NCBI RefSeq assembly: GCF_025499465.1
Contig: NZ_JAIMCA010000004.1
Coordinates: 62,001-126,000 of the forward strand
DNA length: 64,000 bases
Direction of reading: 5' to 3'
DNA from: Allobosea sp. BH3
GTDB lineage: Bacteria; Pseudomonadota; Alphaproteobacteria; Rhizobiales; Beijerinckiaceae
The notes under the pieces were generated by a model, which made no database searches, was not told the DNA's origin, and saw only the letters and a program-made list of their open reading frames with translations. Position numbers and translations under genes: made by a program. This document shows, in pieces, positions 36,168-48,165 of the stretch (position 1 is the stretch's first letter; each line of letters starts with the position of its first letter).

Positions 36168-36746
36168 ATGGCAGGCCCTATCGTCCATATCAACGGCTGG
36201 CCGGGAACCGGAAAGCTGACCATAGCGCGCGAACTCGCTCGCCTGCTCGACGCGCGGCTGCTCGACAACCACAGCATCCTCGACCCGGCCCATGCGCTCT
36301 TCGACCGGCGCGACCCGCTGCATCATTCGCTGCGGCGCTCCCTGCGCGCCGCGGTCTTCGACCATCTGCGCCGCATGCAGCCGCAGACGGCCCTGCTCTT
36401 CACCGATGCCCTCTCCGAAGACGCGCATGACGTCGCCGTCTTCGACGAGTATCGCCAGCTTGCAGGCGACCGCGCGGCGCCCCTCGTCGCGGTGGTGCTG
36501 GACATCGATGCCGAACGCAATCTCGAGCGCCTCACGGCCGTCGGTCGCTCCGAACGGCACAAGCTGACCAACCCAAAGATCCTCGCCGCGCTGCGCGCCA
36601 ATCACCGGCTCCTGCGCGCCACCGGCCTGCCATTGGTCGAGCTTGACGTCTCCGAACTCTCGCCTGCCGAGGCCGCCGGCATACTCAGCCGGCACATCGC
36701 CACGGCGCTTGAATCAGATCCGAAGCCCCCGAGCCCAACATCATGA
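36168..36746 (+). CDS. P-loop kinase-like protein
   Basis: 192 residues from ATG at 36168, seven bases after the flavoprotein stop. The Walker A motif is INGWPGTGKLTIARELA at 7-23. It is followed by ARLLDNHSILDPAHALFDRR and later VVLDIDAERNLERLTAVGRS with a lid-like Arg cluster. It looks like a small-molecule or nucleotide kinase of the AAA_33/shikimate-kinase-like group. It sits between two probable hydroxyproline genes, but no known step there needs such a kinase, so the substrate is unknown. Confidence 0.75.
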   Translation: MAGPIVHINGWPGTGKLTIARELARLLDARLLDNHSILDPAHALFDRRDPLHHSLRRSLRAAVFDHLRRMQPQTALLFTDALSEDAHDVAVFDEYRQLAGDRAAPLVAVVLDIDAERNLERLTAVGRSERHKLTNPKILAALRANHRLLRATGLPLVELDVSELSPAEAAGILSRHIATALESDPKPPSPTS

Positions 36747-37753
36747 CCACACACACTTTCTTCTGCGTCGACGGACATACCTGCGGCAATCCGGTGCGTA
36801 TGGTCGCGGGCGGTGCTCCGCAGCTCAAAGGCGCCAACATGATCGAGAAGCGTGCGCATTTCCTCGCTGAATATGACTGGATCCGCACCGGCTTGATGTT
36901 CGAACCGCGCGGCCATGACGTCATGTCCGGCTCGATTCTGTACCCGCCGACGCGGGACGATGCCGACATCGCCTTCCTCTTCATCGAAACCTCCGGCTGC
37001 CTGCCGATGTGCGGCCACGGCACCATCGGCACCGTGACCATGGCGCTGGAGCGCGGGCTGGTGAAGCCGCGTGAAGAAGGCGTTCTCAAGATCGACACAC
37101 CCGCCGGCCTCGTCACAGCGCGCTACACCCGCAATGGCGATTATGTCGACGCGGTCCGCATCACCAACATCGCCTCCTACCTGCACGCCACCGGCCTTAG
37201 CGCGGAGATCGACGAGCTCGGCGAGGTTACCGTCGACGTCGCCTACGGCGGCAACTTCTACGCGATCGTCGATCCGCAGCCCGCTTTCTCGGACGTGGCC
37301 GACATCAACCCCTCGGACATCCAGCGCTGGAGCCCCAAGCTGCGCGCCGCGCTTAATGCGAAATACGAGTTCGTCCACCCGGAGAACCCGGCGATCAACG
37401 GCCTCTCGCACATCCTCTGGACCGGGGCCGCAACCAAGCCCGAAGCCCACGCTCGAAATGCGGTCTTCTACGGCGACAAGGCGATCGACCGCTCGCCCTG
37501 CGGCACCGGCACCTCCTCGCGCATGGCCCAATGGGCCGCCAAGGGGAAGCTCAAGGTCGGCGACGACTTCGTCCACGAGAGCATCATCGGGACGATGTTC
37601 CGAGGCCGGGTCGAGGCGGCGGCGAAGGTCGGCAACCACGACGCGATCATCCCCTCGATCGAGGGCTGGGCCCGCATGACCGGCTACAACACCATCTTCA
37701 TCGACGACCGCGACCCCCTGGCGCACGGCTTCCTGGTGACGGACAAGGCCTGA
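36743..37753 (+). CDS. 4-hydroxyproline epimerase (proline racemase family)
   Basis: 336 residues, overlapping the kinase stop by four bases (ATGA). Both catalytic Cys residues are present: Cys90 in MCGHGTIG and Cys253 in SPCGTGTSS, which separates epimerases from trans-3-hydroxyproline dehydratases that carry Thr or Ser at the first position. It would convert trans-4-hydroxy-L-proline to cis-4-hydroxy-D-proline, the substrate expected for the flavoprotein at 34928. The deaminase and semialdehyde dehydrogenase that follow in the pathway are not in the window. Confidence 0.85.
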   Translation: MTTHTFFCVDGHTCGNPVRMVAGGAPQLKGANMIEKRAHFLAEYDWIRTGLMFEPRGHDVMSGSILYPPTRDDADIAFLFIETSGCLPMCGHGTIGTVTMALERGLVKPREEGVLKIDTPAGLVTARYTRNGDYVDAVRITNIASYLHATGLSAEIDELGEVTVDVAYGGNFYAIVDPQPAFSDVADINPSDIQRWSPKLRAALNAKYEFVHPENPAINGLSHILWTGAATKPEAHARNAVFYGDKAIDRSPCGTGTSSRMAQWAAKGKLKVGDDFVHESIIGTMFRGRVEAAAKVGNHDAIIPSIEGWARMTGYNTIFIDDRDPLAHGFLVTDKA

Positions 37754-38212
37754 GCGCGCCGCCTGTCCAACGTCATGGTCGGGCTTGTCCCGACCATCCA
37801 CGGCTTTCTTCCTTGATCGATGAGGCGCCCAAGGCGTGGATGCTCGCCAAAAGAGCGAGCATGACGGGGAAGACCGCGAGGCCCTCATCCATCAGCGCGT
37901 GGGCTGCGCCCTATTCCCGCCCGCGGGAACGGAAGGCGCAACTCGCCATGTGCTGAGCGCAATCCACAACCCGACAGGACCGGATCACCCGCGCAAAACG
38001 CAATCATCATGCGTGAAATGAGCGCTGCCTGGCAGAGTATTCTGCACAGTTTCGAGGCAGTTCGTTCGGAATTGCTTTTGACAGAAAAATGACCCGGAGC
38101 GATTGTCGCTGGTGCAAGGCGTTGGTAGCTCTGCATGGCAATCGCATCCCGCATGCATCGGCGTCATGCCGTTGACGAGAACGGGAGCTGGTTCGAGGGG
38201 TCGGCGTCGTCA
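37754..38212. other. Intergenic region between epimerase and livH
   Basis: About 460 bases without a convincing gene. The first third holds repeat R6. The rest should contain the promoter of the liv operon; a TTGACA-like hexamer lies in GCTTTTGACAGAAAAATGAC near 38073-38092. I see no reliable -10 partner. Confidence 0.5.
37771..37866. repeat. CGTCAT...ATGACG intergenic repeat R6
   Basis: Left arm CGTCATGGTCGGGCTTGTCCC...GACC, right arm GATGCTCGCCAAAAGAGCGAGC then ATGACG. The two arms have unrelated cores, showing that the arms can be exchanged while the CGTCAT/ATGACG ends stay. Confidence 0.75.
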
Positions 38213-39136
<924 letters not shown>

Positions 39137-39140
39137 GGGC

Positions 39141-41394
<2,254 letters not shown>

Positions 41395-41398
<4 letters not shown>

Positions 41399-42126
41399 CT
41401 GTGGCCCAGCCTCTCCTCGCCGTCCGCGGCGTCAAGACCTATTACGGCAAGATCATCGCGCTGAAGGGCGTCGACCTGGACGTCAATGCCGGCGAGATCG
41501 TCACCATGATCGGCGCGAACGGCGCCGGCAAATCCACCCTGATGATGACGATCTTCGGCAACCCGCAGGCGCGCGAAGGCTCGATCACCTATGAGGGCCG
41601 GGACATCACCCGGATGCCGAGCCACCAGATCGCGCGCCTGGGGATAGCGCAGTCGCCCGAAGGACGCCGCATCTTCCCGCGCATGACGGTGTTCGAGAAC
41701 CTGCAGATGGGCGCGGCCGTCGGCAACCTCGCGCATTTCGACGAGGATCTGGACAAGATCTGCGTGCTCTTCCCCCGCATCAAGGAGCGCCTGCAGCAGC
41801 GCGGCGGCACGCTCTCCGGCGGCGAGCAGCAGATGGTCGCGATCGCACGCGCGCTGATGGCAAGGCCGAAGCTGCTGCTGCTCGACGAGCCCTCGCTCGG
41901 CCTTGCACCGTTGATCGTGAAGCAGATCTTCGAGGCGATCCGCGAGCTCAACAGGACGCAGGGGCTGACCGTCTTCCTGGTCGAGCAGAACGCCTTCCAT
42001 GCGCTCAAGCTCGCCCATCGCGGCTATGTCATGGTCAACGGCGTCATCACCATGAGCGGCTCCGGCAAGGAGTTGCTCGCCAATCCGCAGGTGCAGTCCG
42101 CCTATCTGGAAGGCGGGAAGCATTAG
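41395..42126 (+). CDS. livF: Branched-chain amino-acid ABC transporter ATPase LivF
   Basis: 243 residues from GTG at 41395, overlapping livG by four bases. Walker A is MIGANGAGKSTLMMTIFG, the signature is GGTLSGGEQQMVAIARAL, and Walker B is KLLLLDEPSLGLAP. PEGRRIFPRMTVFENLQMGA is typical of LivF rather than LivG. Confidence 0.94.
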
Positions 42127-42133
42127 GAGTTCC

Positions 42134-42511
42134 GTGATGCAGGGCATCCTCCACGAAGAACGCACCATCTGGCTCTTCCTGCTGGTCACCGTCGTGATGG
42201 GCGGCTGGCTCGCCTGGATGGCCGGGCGCGCCATCGCGCTGACCTGGCGGCCGAACTGGCAGCTCGTCATCTACATGCTGGTGCTGGGCCTGTTCGTGCG
42301 CTTCATCCATTTCGCCCTGTTCGAGGCGACCTTGCTGACGTTGCACTACTACATCGTCGACACCGTCATCCTCATGGCGTTCGGCTTCGCCGGCTGGCGC
42401 TACAACCGCGCCAGGCAGATGACGAGGCAGTATCACTGGCTTTTCGAGCGGGCCGGACCCTTCGGCTGGAAGCCCCGCGAGGGCGCCGCCATCAGGCCCG
42501 AACTGGTCTAA
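42134..42511 (+). CDS. DUF6867 membrane protein of the Liv cassette
   Basis: 125 residues with three hydrophobic segments (about 13-33, 46-66, 69-92). HEERTIWLFLLVTVVMGGWL, AWMAGRAIALTWRPNWQLVI and GWRYNRARQMTRQYHW match a small membrane protein seen between livF and the binding-protein gene in Hyphomicrobiales. It starts eight bases after livF. Its role in the transporter is unknown; an accessory or assembly role is plausible. Confidence 0.8.
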   Translation: MMQGILHEERTIWLFLLVTVVMGGWLAWMAGRAIALTWRPNWQLVIYMLVLGLFVRFIHFALFEATLLTLHYYIVDTVILMAFGFAGWRYNRARQMTRQYHWLFERAGPFGWKPREGAAIRPELV

Positions 42512-42639
42512 AGGCTCACGAGCTTGTCGCGTGACACACCACCGAAAAAGCGCAAGACTGCGGTTTAGGGTGGCGAAAACGCGCCGAGACGGGCGGTCCG
42601 TCCAGCCCGTTGTCAAACCATAGAGGGGAGTTGCATCTC

Positions 42640-43755
42640 ATGAAGAAACTGCTGTTGGGCGGCATTGCACTGGGCGCGGTCATCGCCCTTTCGGGCGCCG
42701 CCAATGCCCAGATCAAGGTCGGCGTCGGCGGCCCCATCACGGGCCCGAACGCTGCTTTCGGCGCGCAGCTCAAGAACGGCACGGAGCAGGCGGTCGAGGA
42801 CATCAACGCCGCCGGCGGCGTTCTCGGCCAGAAGCTCACCGTCTCGGTCGGCGACGACGTCTCCGATCCGAAGCAGGGCGTCTCGGTCGCCAACAAGTTC
42901 GTCGGCGACGGCGTCAAGTGGGTGGTCGGACACTTCAACTCCGGCGTGACCATGCCGGCTTCCGAGGTCTATGCCGAGAACGGCATCCTGATGATCTCGC
43001 CCTCCGCCACCAACCCGAAAATCACGGAGCGTGGGCTCTGGAACACCTTCCGCGTCTGCGGCCGTGATGATCAGCAGGGCGAGGTCGCAGCGGCCTACAT
43101 CGCGAAGAACTTCAAGGACAAGAAGATCGCGATCGTCCACGACAAGACCACCTACGGCCAGGGCCTGGCCGACGAGACCCGCAAGGGCCTGACCAAGGCC
43201 GGCATCAAGGACGTGCTCTATGAAGGCGTGAACGCCGGCGAGAAGGACTTCTCGGCGCTCGTCTCGAAGATCAAGGCTGCCGGCGCCGACTACCTCTACT
43301 GGGGCGGCCTGCACACCGAGGGCGGCCTGATCGTGCGCCAGATGCGCGACCAGGGCCTCAAGACCGTGCTGATCTCGGGCGACGGCATCACCACCGACGA
43401 GTTCGCCACGATCGGAGGCCCCGGCGTCGAAGGCACGCTGATGACCTTCCCGCCGGACCCGCAGAAGCGCCCGGAGGCGGCCGCCATCGTCAAGAAGTTC
43501 GAGTCCAAGAACTTCAAGCCCGAGGCCTACACCCTCTACAGCTACGCCGCGGTGCAGGTCATGGCCGAAGGCGCCAAGCGCGCCAACTCGACCGATCCGA
43601 AGAAGATCGCCGCCGCCCTGCAGGGTGGCGCTCCGGTCAAGACCGTGATCGGCGACATCGGCTTCGACAAGAAGGGCGACATCACCCGCCCGGACTACAC
43701 CGTCTACACCTGGAAGAAGGGTGCCGACGGCAAGATCACCTATATCGAGAACTGA
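42640..43755 (+). CDS. livK: Branched-chain amino-acid periplasmic binding protein
   Basis: 371 residues from ATG at 42640, preceded by GAGGGGAG. The signal peptide MKKLLLGGIALGAVIALSGA ends before ANAQIKV. The mature protein shows GGPITGPNAAFGAQLKNGTE, QAVEDINAAGGVLGQKL and INTERIOR folds typical of the Leu/Ile/Val-binding family. It captures substrate for LivHMGF. The ligand may be branched-chain amino acids or, given the neighbouring genes, a proline-like compound. A strong terminator follows. Confidence 0.92.
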   Translation: MKKLLLGGIALGAVIALSGAANAQIKVGVGGPITGPNAAFGAQLKNGTEQAVEDINAAGGVLGQKLTVSVGDDVSDPKQGVSVANKFVGDGVKWVVGHFNSGVTMPASEVYAENGILMISPSATNPKITERGLWNTFRVCGRDDQQGEVAAAYIAKNFKDKKIAIVHDKTTYGQGLADETRKGLTKAGIKDVLYEGVNAGEKDFSALVSKIKAAGADYLYWGGLHTEGGLIVRQMRDQGLKTVLISGDGITTDEFATIGGPGVEGTLMTFPPDPQKRPEAAAIVKKFESKNFKPEAYTLYSYAAVQVMAEGAKRANSTDPKKIAAALQGGAPVKTVIGDIGFDKKGDITRPDYTVYTWKKGADGKITYIEN

Positions 43756-43786
43756 TCTCGAAGGCTGATCTCAGCCCTGCATGAGG

Positions 43787-43818
43787 AACCCGCCCCGGAG
43801 CGATCCGGGGCGGGTTTT
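43787..43818 (+). terminator. Rho-independent terminator after the liv operon
   Basis: AACCCGCCCCGG, a short loop AGCGAT, then CCGGGGCGGGTT running into TTTTTC. The stem is 12 base pairs of mostly GC with a T-tract, 32 bases after the binding-protein stop. Confidence 0.9.
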
Positions 43819-43838
43819 TCTTGAGCAATATCGACGCT

Positions 43839-44558
43839 CTAGGCCTGAGCGGCGAAGGAAACCTGGCCAGTCGCAATGTCGTGCATGGCGGTGGCGATGC
43901 CGATCTCGCCCTTCCGGACCATCTCGCTGATCACGGCGCTGCGCCGGACGAGCTGGCGCGCCGCGAGCCGGACGTTCTCTTCCGCAACAGCCTGGACGAA
44001 CCCGCCATTCTTCGACGAGCGCGGGCCTCCGGCGGCCGTCACAGCCTTCACCGCCGGCTTGATATGGGCCAGCGTGGCCGTGAGGTTGCCGAGCCTGACG
44101 TCGTCGATAGCGCCTTTGACCGCGCCGCATTCGCTGTGGCCCAGCACCACGATGAGCTTGGCCCCGGCGACCTTGGTCGCGAATTCGAGGCTGCCGATGA
44201 TGTCGGTATTGACGAAGTTGCCGGCGACACGGGCGACGAAGACATCCCCGATCCGCTGGTCGAACACGATCTCGACCGGCACGCGCGAGTCGATGCAGCT
44301 CACCACAACCGCGAAGGGCGCCTGGCCGTGTGCGGTCGCCTTCACCTGTGCCAGCAGGTCGCAATTCACGGTCTTGCCGGCGAGGAAGCGGGCATGGCCC
44401 TCGCGCAACCGCGCGAGCGCCGTCTCGGTCGTTTCCGCTTGCTGGCGGCTCTTCGTAAAGACCTCGCAGGCCGGCGGCTGGGCCTGTGCAGCGCATTCGG
44501 ACGAGATGAAGCCGGCGGCGAGCGGCAGGCATCCGCAGAACAGGCGACGAGTCAGCAT
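43839..44558 (-). CDS. Exported beta-class carbonic anhydrase
   Basis: 239 residues. The N-terminus MLTRRLFCGCLPLAAGFISS is a twin-Arg-like signal, cleaved perhaps after ECAAQAQ. Zinc ligands are Cys in VSCIDSRVP with its Asp-Arg pair, and His/Cys in LGHSECGAVKGA. It interconverts CO2 and bicarbonate, here probably in the periplasm. It stands alone, transcribed toward the liv terminator. Confidence 0.9.
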   Translation of the reverse strand: MLTRRLFCGCLPLAAGFISSECAAQAQPPACEVFTKSRQQAETTETALARLREGHARFLAGKTVNCDLLAQVKATAHGQAPFAVVVSCIDSRVPVEIVFDQRIGDVFVARVAGNFVNTDIIGSLEFATKVAGAKLIVVLGHSECGAVKGAIDDVRLGNLTATLAHIKPAVKAVTAAGGPRSSKNGGFVQAVAEENVRLAARQLVRRSAVISEMVRKGEIGIATAMHDIATGQVSFAAQA

Positions 44559-44668
44559 GGCATTGGGCCCCCCAGCCGAACGATACCGCCGGTATCCTAA
44601 GGGAACCCCACGATGAAAGCGTTAAAGGCTGCAGCACCAAGCGCTGTCGGCCTAGGCCGTCGCCCGGC

Positions 44669-45229
44669 TCAGCTCGCCGTCAGCCCCTTGAGGAACCCGC
44701 CGAAGCGCAGCAGCCCGTCCGGCCAGGGGCCATGCCCGGATTCGCTGTTGATGTGGCCGCTTTCGCCGGCATCGACGAACTCCGAGCCCCAGGCCGCGGC
44801 CAGCTCCCGCGCCTCGTCCTGCGTGCAGTAGGAATCGTCCGTGCTGGCGATCAGCACCGAGGGAAAGGGCAGCTTCTCGCGCCGATGCTCGATGAAATCA
44901 GGCCCCATGCCGGGCACGGCGCGCTTGGCTCGCTCCGAGGCCGGCGCGACCAGGAAGGCCCCGGCCACCTCCCCCTTGTGCAGATGCTCGGCGGCATAGG
45001 CGACCGCGCTCACCCCCGCCGAATGGGCGACGAGGACGACCGGCCGCGTCGCGCCGCGGATCGCCGCGATGATGCGATCGGCCCAGACATGGCGGGAGGG
45101 CTTGTACCAATCGGGCTGCTCGACCCGCCGGGCGGTCGTCAGGCGGGCTTCCCAACGGCTCTGCCAATGGTCGGGCCCGGAGCCCCCCCATCCCGGAATG
45201 ATGAGGATATCGGTGTCGGAGGATTTCAT
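44669..45229 (-). CDS. RBBP9/YdeN-family serine hydrolase
   Basis: 186 residues from ATG at 45229. The start ILIIPGWGGSGPDHWQSRWE is the family signature. The nucleophile Ser lies in VLVAHSAGVSAVAYAA, and the catalytic His in GESGHINSESGHGPWPDG. These small alpha/beta hydrolases have unknown substrates. It lies seven bases from the phosphoesterase gene on the same strand, so the two are likely co-transcribed. Confidence 0.88.
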   Translation of the reverse strand: MKSSDTDILIIPGWGGSGPDHWQSRWEARLTTARRVEQPDWYKPSRHVWADRIIAAIRGATRPVVLVAHSAGVSAVAYAAEHLHKGEVAGAFLVAPASERAKRAVPGMGPDFIEHRREKLPFPSVLIASTDDSYCTQDEARELAAAWGSEFVDAGESGHINSESGHGPWPDGLLRFGGFLKGLTAS

Positions 45230-45236
45230 GGCTGGA

Positions 45237-45983
45237 TCAGTCGGGATTGAGCGCGAAACCGGTGGAGAGCGCATGCGCCCAGTCGGCACGGCCGCGCGAG
45301 GCGGCGAGCGCTGCGGCGGCCTGCCAGTCGTAACGTAGTGCGCGAAAGGAAAAGCGCCACCCTGCCCTGCAGCGCTCCGCGATGCCGTAGCGGGCATGCG
45401 GGCTTTCGGCCTGCATCACATGCGGCGAGGGCAGCACGTCGTCATAGGCCGGCTGGCCGACGCTGCCCGGATTGAACACGCAGCGCCCGTCCGGCAGCTC
45501 CATCACGCGCGCCAGATGCGAGTGCCCACACAGGATCAGGCTGGCGTCGATACCGGCCGTCTCGGCCTGCACCAGATCCACAGGCCGCATGTCCACGCGC
45601 CCATCGACGACGCACTCGGTGAGATAGCGGTTGTCGTCGGTCGGGGTCGCATGGAACATCGCGACGTCATCATCGACGCGTGCGTTGAATGGCAGCCGGC
45701 CCAGCCAGTCGCGATGGCGCTGTTCGAGTTCGCCCGCCGCGGCCCGGTCCGACGCCCCCATCTCGTCGATCGCCTTCTCGACGATGTAGCGATCATGATT
45801 GCCGCGCACCGTCGGCCAGTCCCGCGCCATCAGGAAATCCGCGGTCTCGCGCGCCTTCAACGGTCCCGAGAGACTATCCCCGAGATTGACCACGAGATCG
45901 GGCCGAACGGTCTCGAGATCCTCGACAACTGCCGACAGCGCATCGAAATTGCCGTGGATGTCGGCGAGCACCGCGATCCGCAT
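45237..45983 (-). CDS. Metallophosphoesterase (calcineurin-like)
   Basis: 248 residues. The metal-binding motifs are DIHGN at 8-12, GDSLSGP near 36-42, RGNHDR near 60-65 and CGHSH near 153-157, followed by FNPGSVGQPAY. The fold is of YfcE/Ser-Thr-phosphatase type; the substrate is unknown. Between purB and the RBBP9-like hydrolase on the minus strand, with gaps of six and seven bases. Confidence 0.88.
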   Translation of the reverse strand: MRIAVLADIHGNFDALSAVVEDLETVRPDLVVNLGDSLSGPLKARETADFLMARDWPTVRGNHDRYIVEKAIDEMGASDRAAAGELEQRHRDWLGRLPFNARVDDDVAMFHATPTDDNRYLTECVVDGRVDMRPVDLVQAETAGIDASLILCGHSHLARVMELPDGRCVFNPGSVGQPAYDDVLPSPHVMQAESPHARYGIAERCRAGWRFSFRALRYDWQAAAALAASRGRADWAHALSTGFALNPD

Positions 45984-45989
45984 CGTCGT

Positions 45990-47297
45990 TCAGGCCTCCC
46001 CGAACACTCGGCGGAAGATCGTGTCGACATGCTTGAAGTGGTAGCCTTCGTCGAACATCGCCTTGAGCTCGGACGCCGAAAGCTTGGCAGCCACGTCCTT
46101 GTCGGCGAGCAGGTTGGTGAGGAAGTCCTCGCCATGCTCCCAGGTCCGCATCGCGTTGCGCTGGACCATCGAATAGGAGTCCTCGCGGCTGGCGCCGGCC
46201 TGCGTGAGCGCGAGCAGCACCCGCTGCGAATTATGCAGGCCGCCGAGCTTGTCCAGATTCTTGCGCATGTTCTGCGGATAGACCAGCAGCTTGTCGACGA
46301 CGCCGGTGATGCGCGCCAGCGCGAAATCGAGTGTCACGGTGGCGTCGGGGCCGATCATGCGCTCGACCGAGGAGTGCGAAATGTCGCGCTCATGCCAGAG
46401 CGCCACGTTCTCCATCGCCGGCACAGCCATGCCGCGCACCAGCCGGGCGAGGCCCGTCAGGTTCTCGGTCAGCACCGGGTTGCGCTTGTGCGGCATCGCC
46501 GAGGAGCCCTTCTGGCCCGGCGAGAAATACTCCTCCGCCTCGTAGACCTCGGTGCGCTGAAGGTGCCGGATCTCGATGGCGAGGCGCTCGATGCAGGAGG
46601 CGACGACGCCGAGCGTCGCGAAATACATCGCGTGCCGGTCACGCGGGATCACCTGCGTCGAGACGGGCTCGATGGCCAACCCCATCTTCTGCGCCACATA
46701 GGCTTCGACCTGCGGGTCGATATTGGCGAAGGTGCCGACCGCGCCGGAGATGGCGCAGGTCGCGATCTCGGCCCGCGCCGCGACGAGGCGTGCCCGGCAG
46801 CGATCGAACTCGGCATAGGCCTGCGCGAGCTTGAGGCCGAAGGTCACCGGCTCGGCATGGATGCCGTGCGAGCGGCCGATCGTCGGCGTCATCTTGTGCT
46901 CGAAGGCGCGGCGCTTGATCGCGGCGAGCAGCGCATCGACATCGGCGATCAGCAGGTCGGTGGCCCGCGCCAACTGCACCGAAAGCGTCGTGTCGAGGAT
47001 GTCCGACGAGGTCATGCCCTGGTGGACGAAGCGCGCCTCAGGCCCGACGATCTCGGCCAGATGTGTCAGGAAGGCGATGACGTCATGCTTGGTGACGCGC
47101 TCGATCTCGTCGATGCGCGCAACGTCGAAGACGGCGTCCTTCGCCTTGGCCCAGATCGTGGCGGCGGCCTCCTTCGGCACCACGCCGAGCTCGGCGAGCT
47201 TGTCGGTCGCATGCGCCTCGATCTCGAACCAGATGCGGAACCTGGTCTGCGGCTCCCAGATGGCGACCATCTCGGGGCGGGAATAGCGCGGGATCAT
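45990..47297 (-). CDS. purB: Adenylosuccinate lyase
   Basis: 435 residues from ATG at 47297, eight bases after AAGG. The fumarase-superfamily signature QKGSSAMPHKRNP is present near 262-274, with GMTSSDILDTTLSVQLARA and PTIGRSHGIHAEPVTFGLKL before it. It acts twice in purine synthesis, releasing fumarate from SAICAR and adenylosuccinate. The length is normal for the bacterial enzyme. The adjoining phosphoesterase starts six bases after its stop. Confidence 0.95.
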   Translation of the reverse strand: MIPRYSRPEMVAIWEPQTRFRIWFEIEAHATDKLAELGVVPKEAAATIWAKAKDAVFDVARIDEIERVTKHDVIAFLTHLAEIVGPEARFVHQGMTSSDILDTTLSVQLARATDLLIADVDALLAAIKRRAFEHKMTPTIGRSHGIHAEPVTFGLKLAQAYAEFDRCRARLVAARAEIATCAISGAVGTFANIDPQVEAYVAQKMGLAIEPVSTQVIPRDRHAMYFATLGVVASCIERLAIEIRHLQRTEVYEAEEYFSPGQKGSSAMPHKRNPVLTENLTGLARLVRGMAVPAMENVALWHERDISHSSVERMIGPDATVTLDFALARITGVVDKLLVYPQNMRKNLDKLGGLHNSQRVLLALTQAGASREDSYSMVQRNAMRTWEHGEDFLTNLLADKDVAAKLSASELKAMFDEGYHFKHVDTIFRRVFGEA

Positions 47298-47322
47298 CGC
47301 AAGCCTTTCACACAATGCGCGC

Positions 47323-47421
47323 CGTCATCCCGGACGACCGCAGGTCGCTCCGGGATCCATCGTAGGGCGCTGAGCCCTACGATGGATCCCGGCACTCCGC
47401 TTCGCTACGGCCGGGATGACG
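47323..47421. repeat. CGTCAT...ATGACG intergenic repeat R7
   Basis: CGTCATCCCGGACGACCGCAG at the left, GGCCGGGATGACG at the right, and in the middle a perfect 39-base palindrome GGGATCCATCGTAGGGC...GCCCTACGATGGATCCC. This is the most stable hairpin of the family in the window. It lies between purB and rpe on the same strand. Confidence 0.8.
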
Positions 47422-47445
47422 GCCGCTATCTCAAGTCCAAAAATC

Positions 47446-48129
47446 TCAAACCCAATCGCCACGCGCGGCTTCCGCCGCCTTGCGGATCGCGGCGATATTG
47501 CCGGCATAGGCCGAAGGCCCGCCCTTGAACACCGCCGACCCGGCAACCAGCGTGTCGGCTCCTGCCTTCGCGACCAGCGGCGCGGTCTCGGGCGTCACGC
47601 CGCCGTCGATCTCGAGCGCGATCGGTCGCTCGCCGATCAGCGCCCTCACCTGCGCGACTTTCTCGACCACGGAACGGATAAAGCTCTGCCCGCCGAAGCC
47701 GGGATTGACCGTCATCAGCAGGATCAGGTCGACATCCTCGATCAGCGCCTCGATCGCGCTCGCCGGCGTGCCGGGATTGAGCACGATGCCGGCCTGCTTC
47801 CCTTGAGCCTTGATCGCCTGCAGCGTGCGATGCGGATGCGGGCCTGCCTCGACATGGAACGCGATCAGGTCGGCGCCGGCCTTGGCGAAGGCCTCGATAT
47901 ACGGGTCGACCGGCGCGATCATCAGATGCACGTCGAAGAACTTCTTGGTGTAGGGCCGGATCGATTTCAGGATGTCCGGGCCGAAGGTGATGTTCGGCAC
48001 GAAATGCCCGTCCATCACGTCGCAATGGATCCAGTCGGCCCCGGCCTCGTCGATCGCGCGCACCTCCTCGCCCAGCTTCGAGAAATCGGCCGAGAGAATG
48101 GAGGGAGCAATGCGGATGGGGCGCGTCAT
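47446..48129 (-). CDS. rpe: Ribulose-phosphate 3-epimerase
   Basis: 227 residues from ATG at 48129. IAPSILSADFSKLGEEVRAI, DWIHCDVMDGHFVPNITFGP and VNPGFGGQSFI carry the His and Asp residues that bind metal and act in catalysis. It interconverts ribulose 5-phosphate and xylulose 5-phosphate in the pentose phosphate pathway. The in-frame ATG at 48165 overlaps the GST stop region and is not needed. Confidence 0.94.
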   Translation of the reverse strand: MTRPIRIAPSILSADFSKLGEEVRAIDEAGADWIHCDVMDGHFVPNITFGPDILKSIRPYTKKFFDVHLMIAPVDPYIEAFAKAGADLIAFHVEAGPHPHRTLQAIKAQGKQAGIVLNPGTPASAIEALIEDVDLILLMTVNPGFGGQSFIRSVVEKVAQVRALIGERPIALEIDGGVTPETAPLVAKAGADTLVAGSAVFKGGPSAYAGNIAAIRKAAEAARGDWV

Positions 48130-48165
48130 GGCTGGCGGTTTAGCGCCATGACTTTGTTGCCGCAA

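Noticed and set aside
36743..37753. trans-3-hydroxyproline dehydratase instead of epimerase
   Set aside because: Both active-site positions carry Cys, whereas that dehydratase has Thr or Ser at the first one.
38030..38046. A sigma-54-like promoter TGGCAGAGTATTCTGCA upstream of livH
   Set aside because: The GG and GC elements are one base too far apart for sigma-54 spacing.
47341..47421. A very stable hairpin after rpe that looked like a terminator
   Set aside because: No T-tract follows, and the CGTCAT/ATGACG ends show it to be repeat R7.
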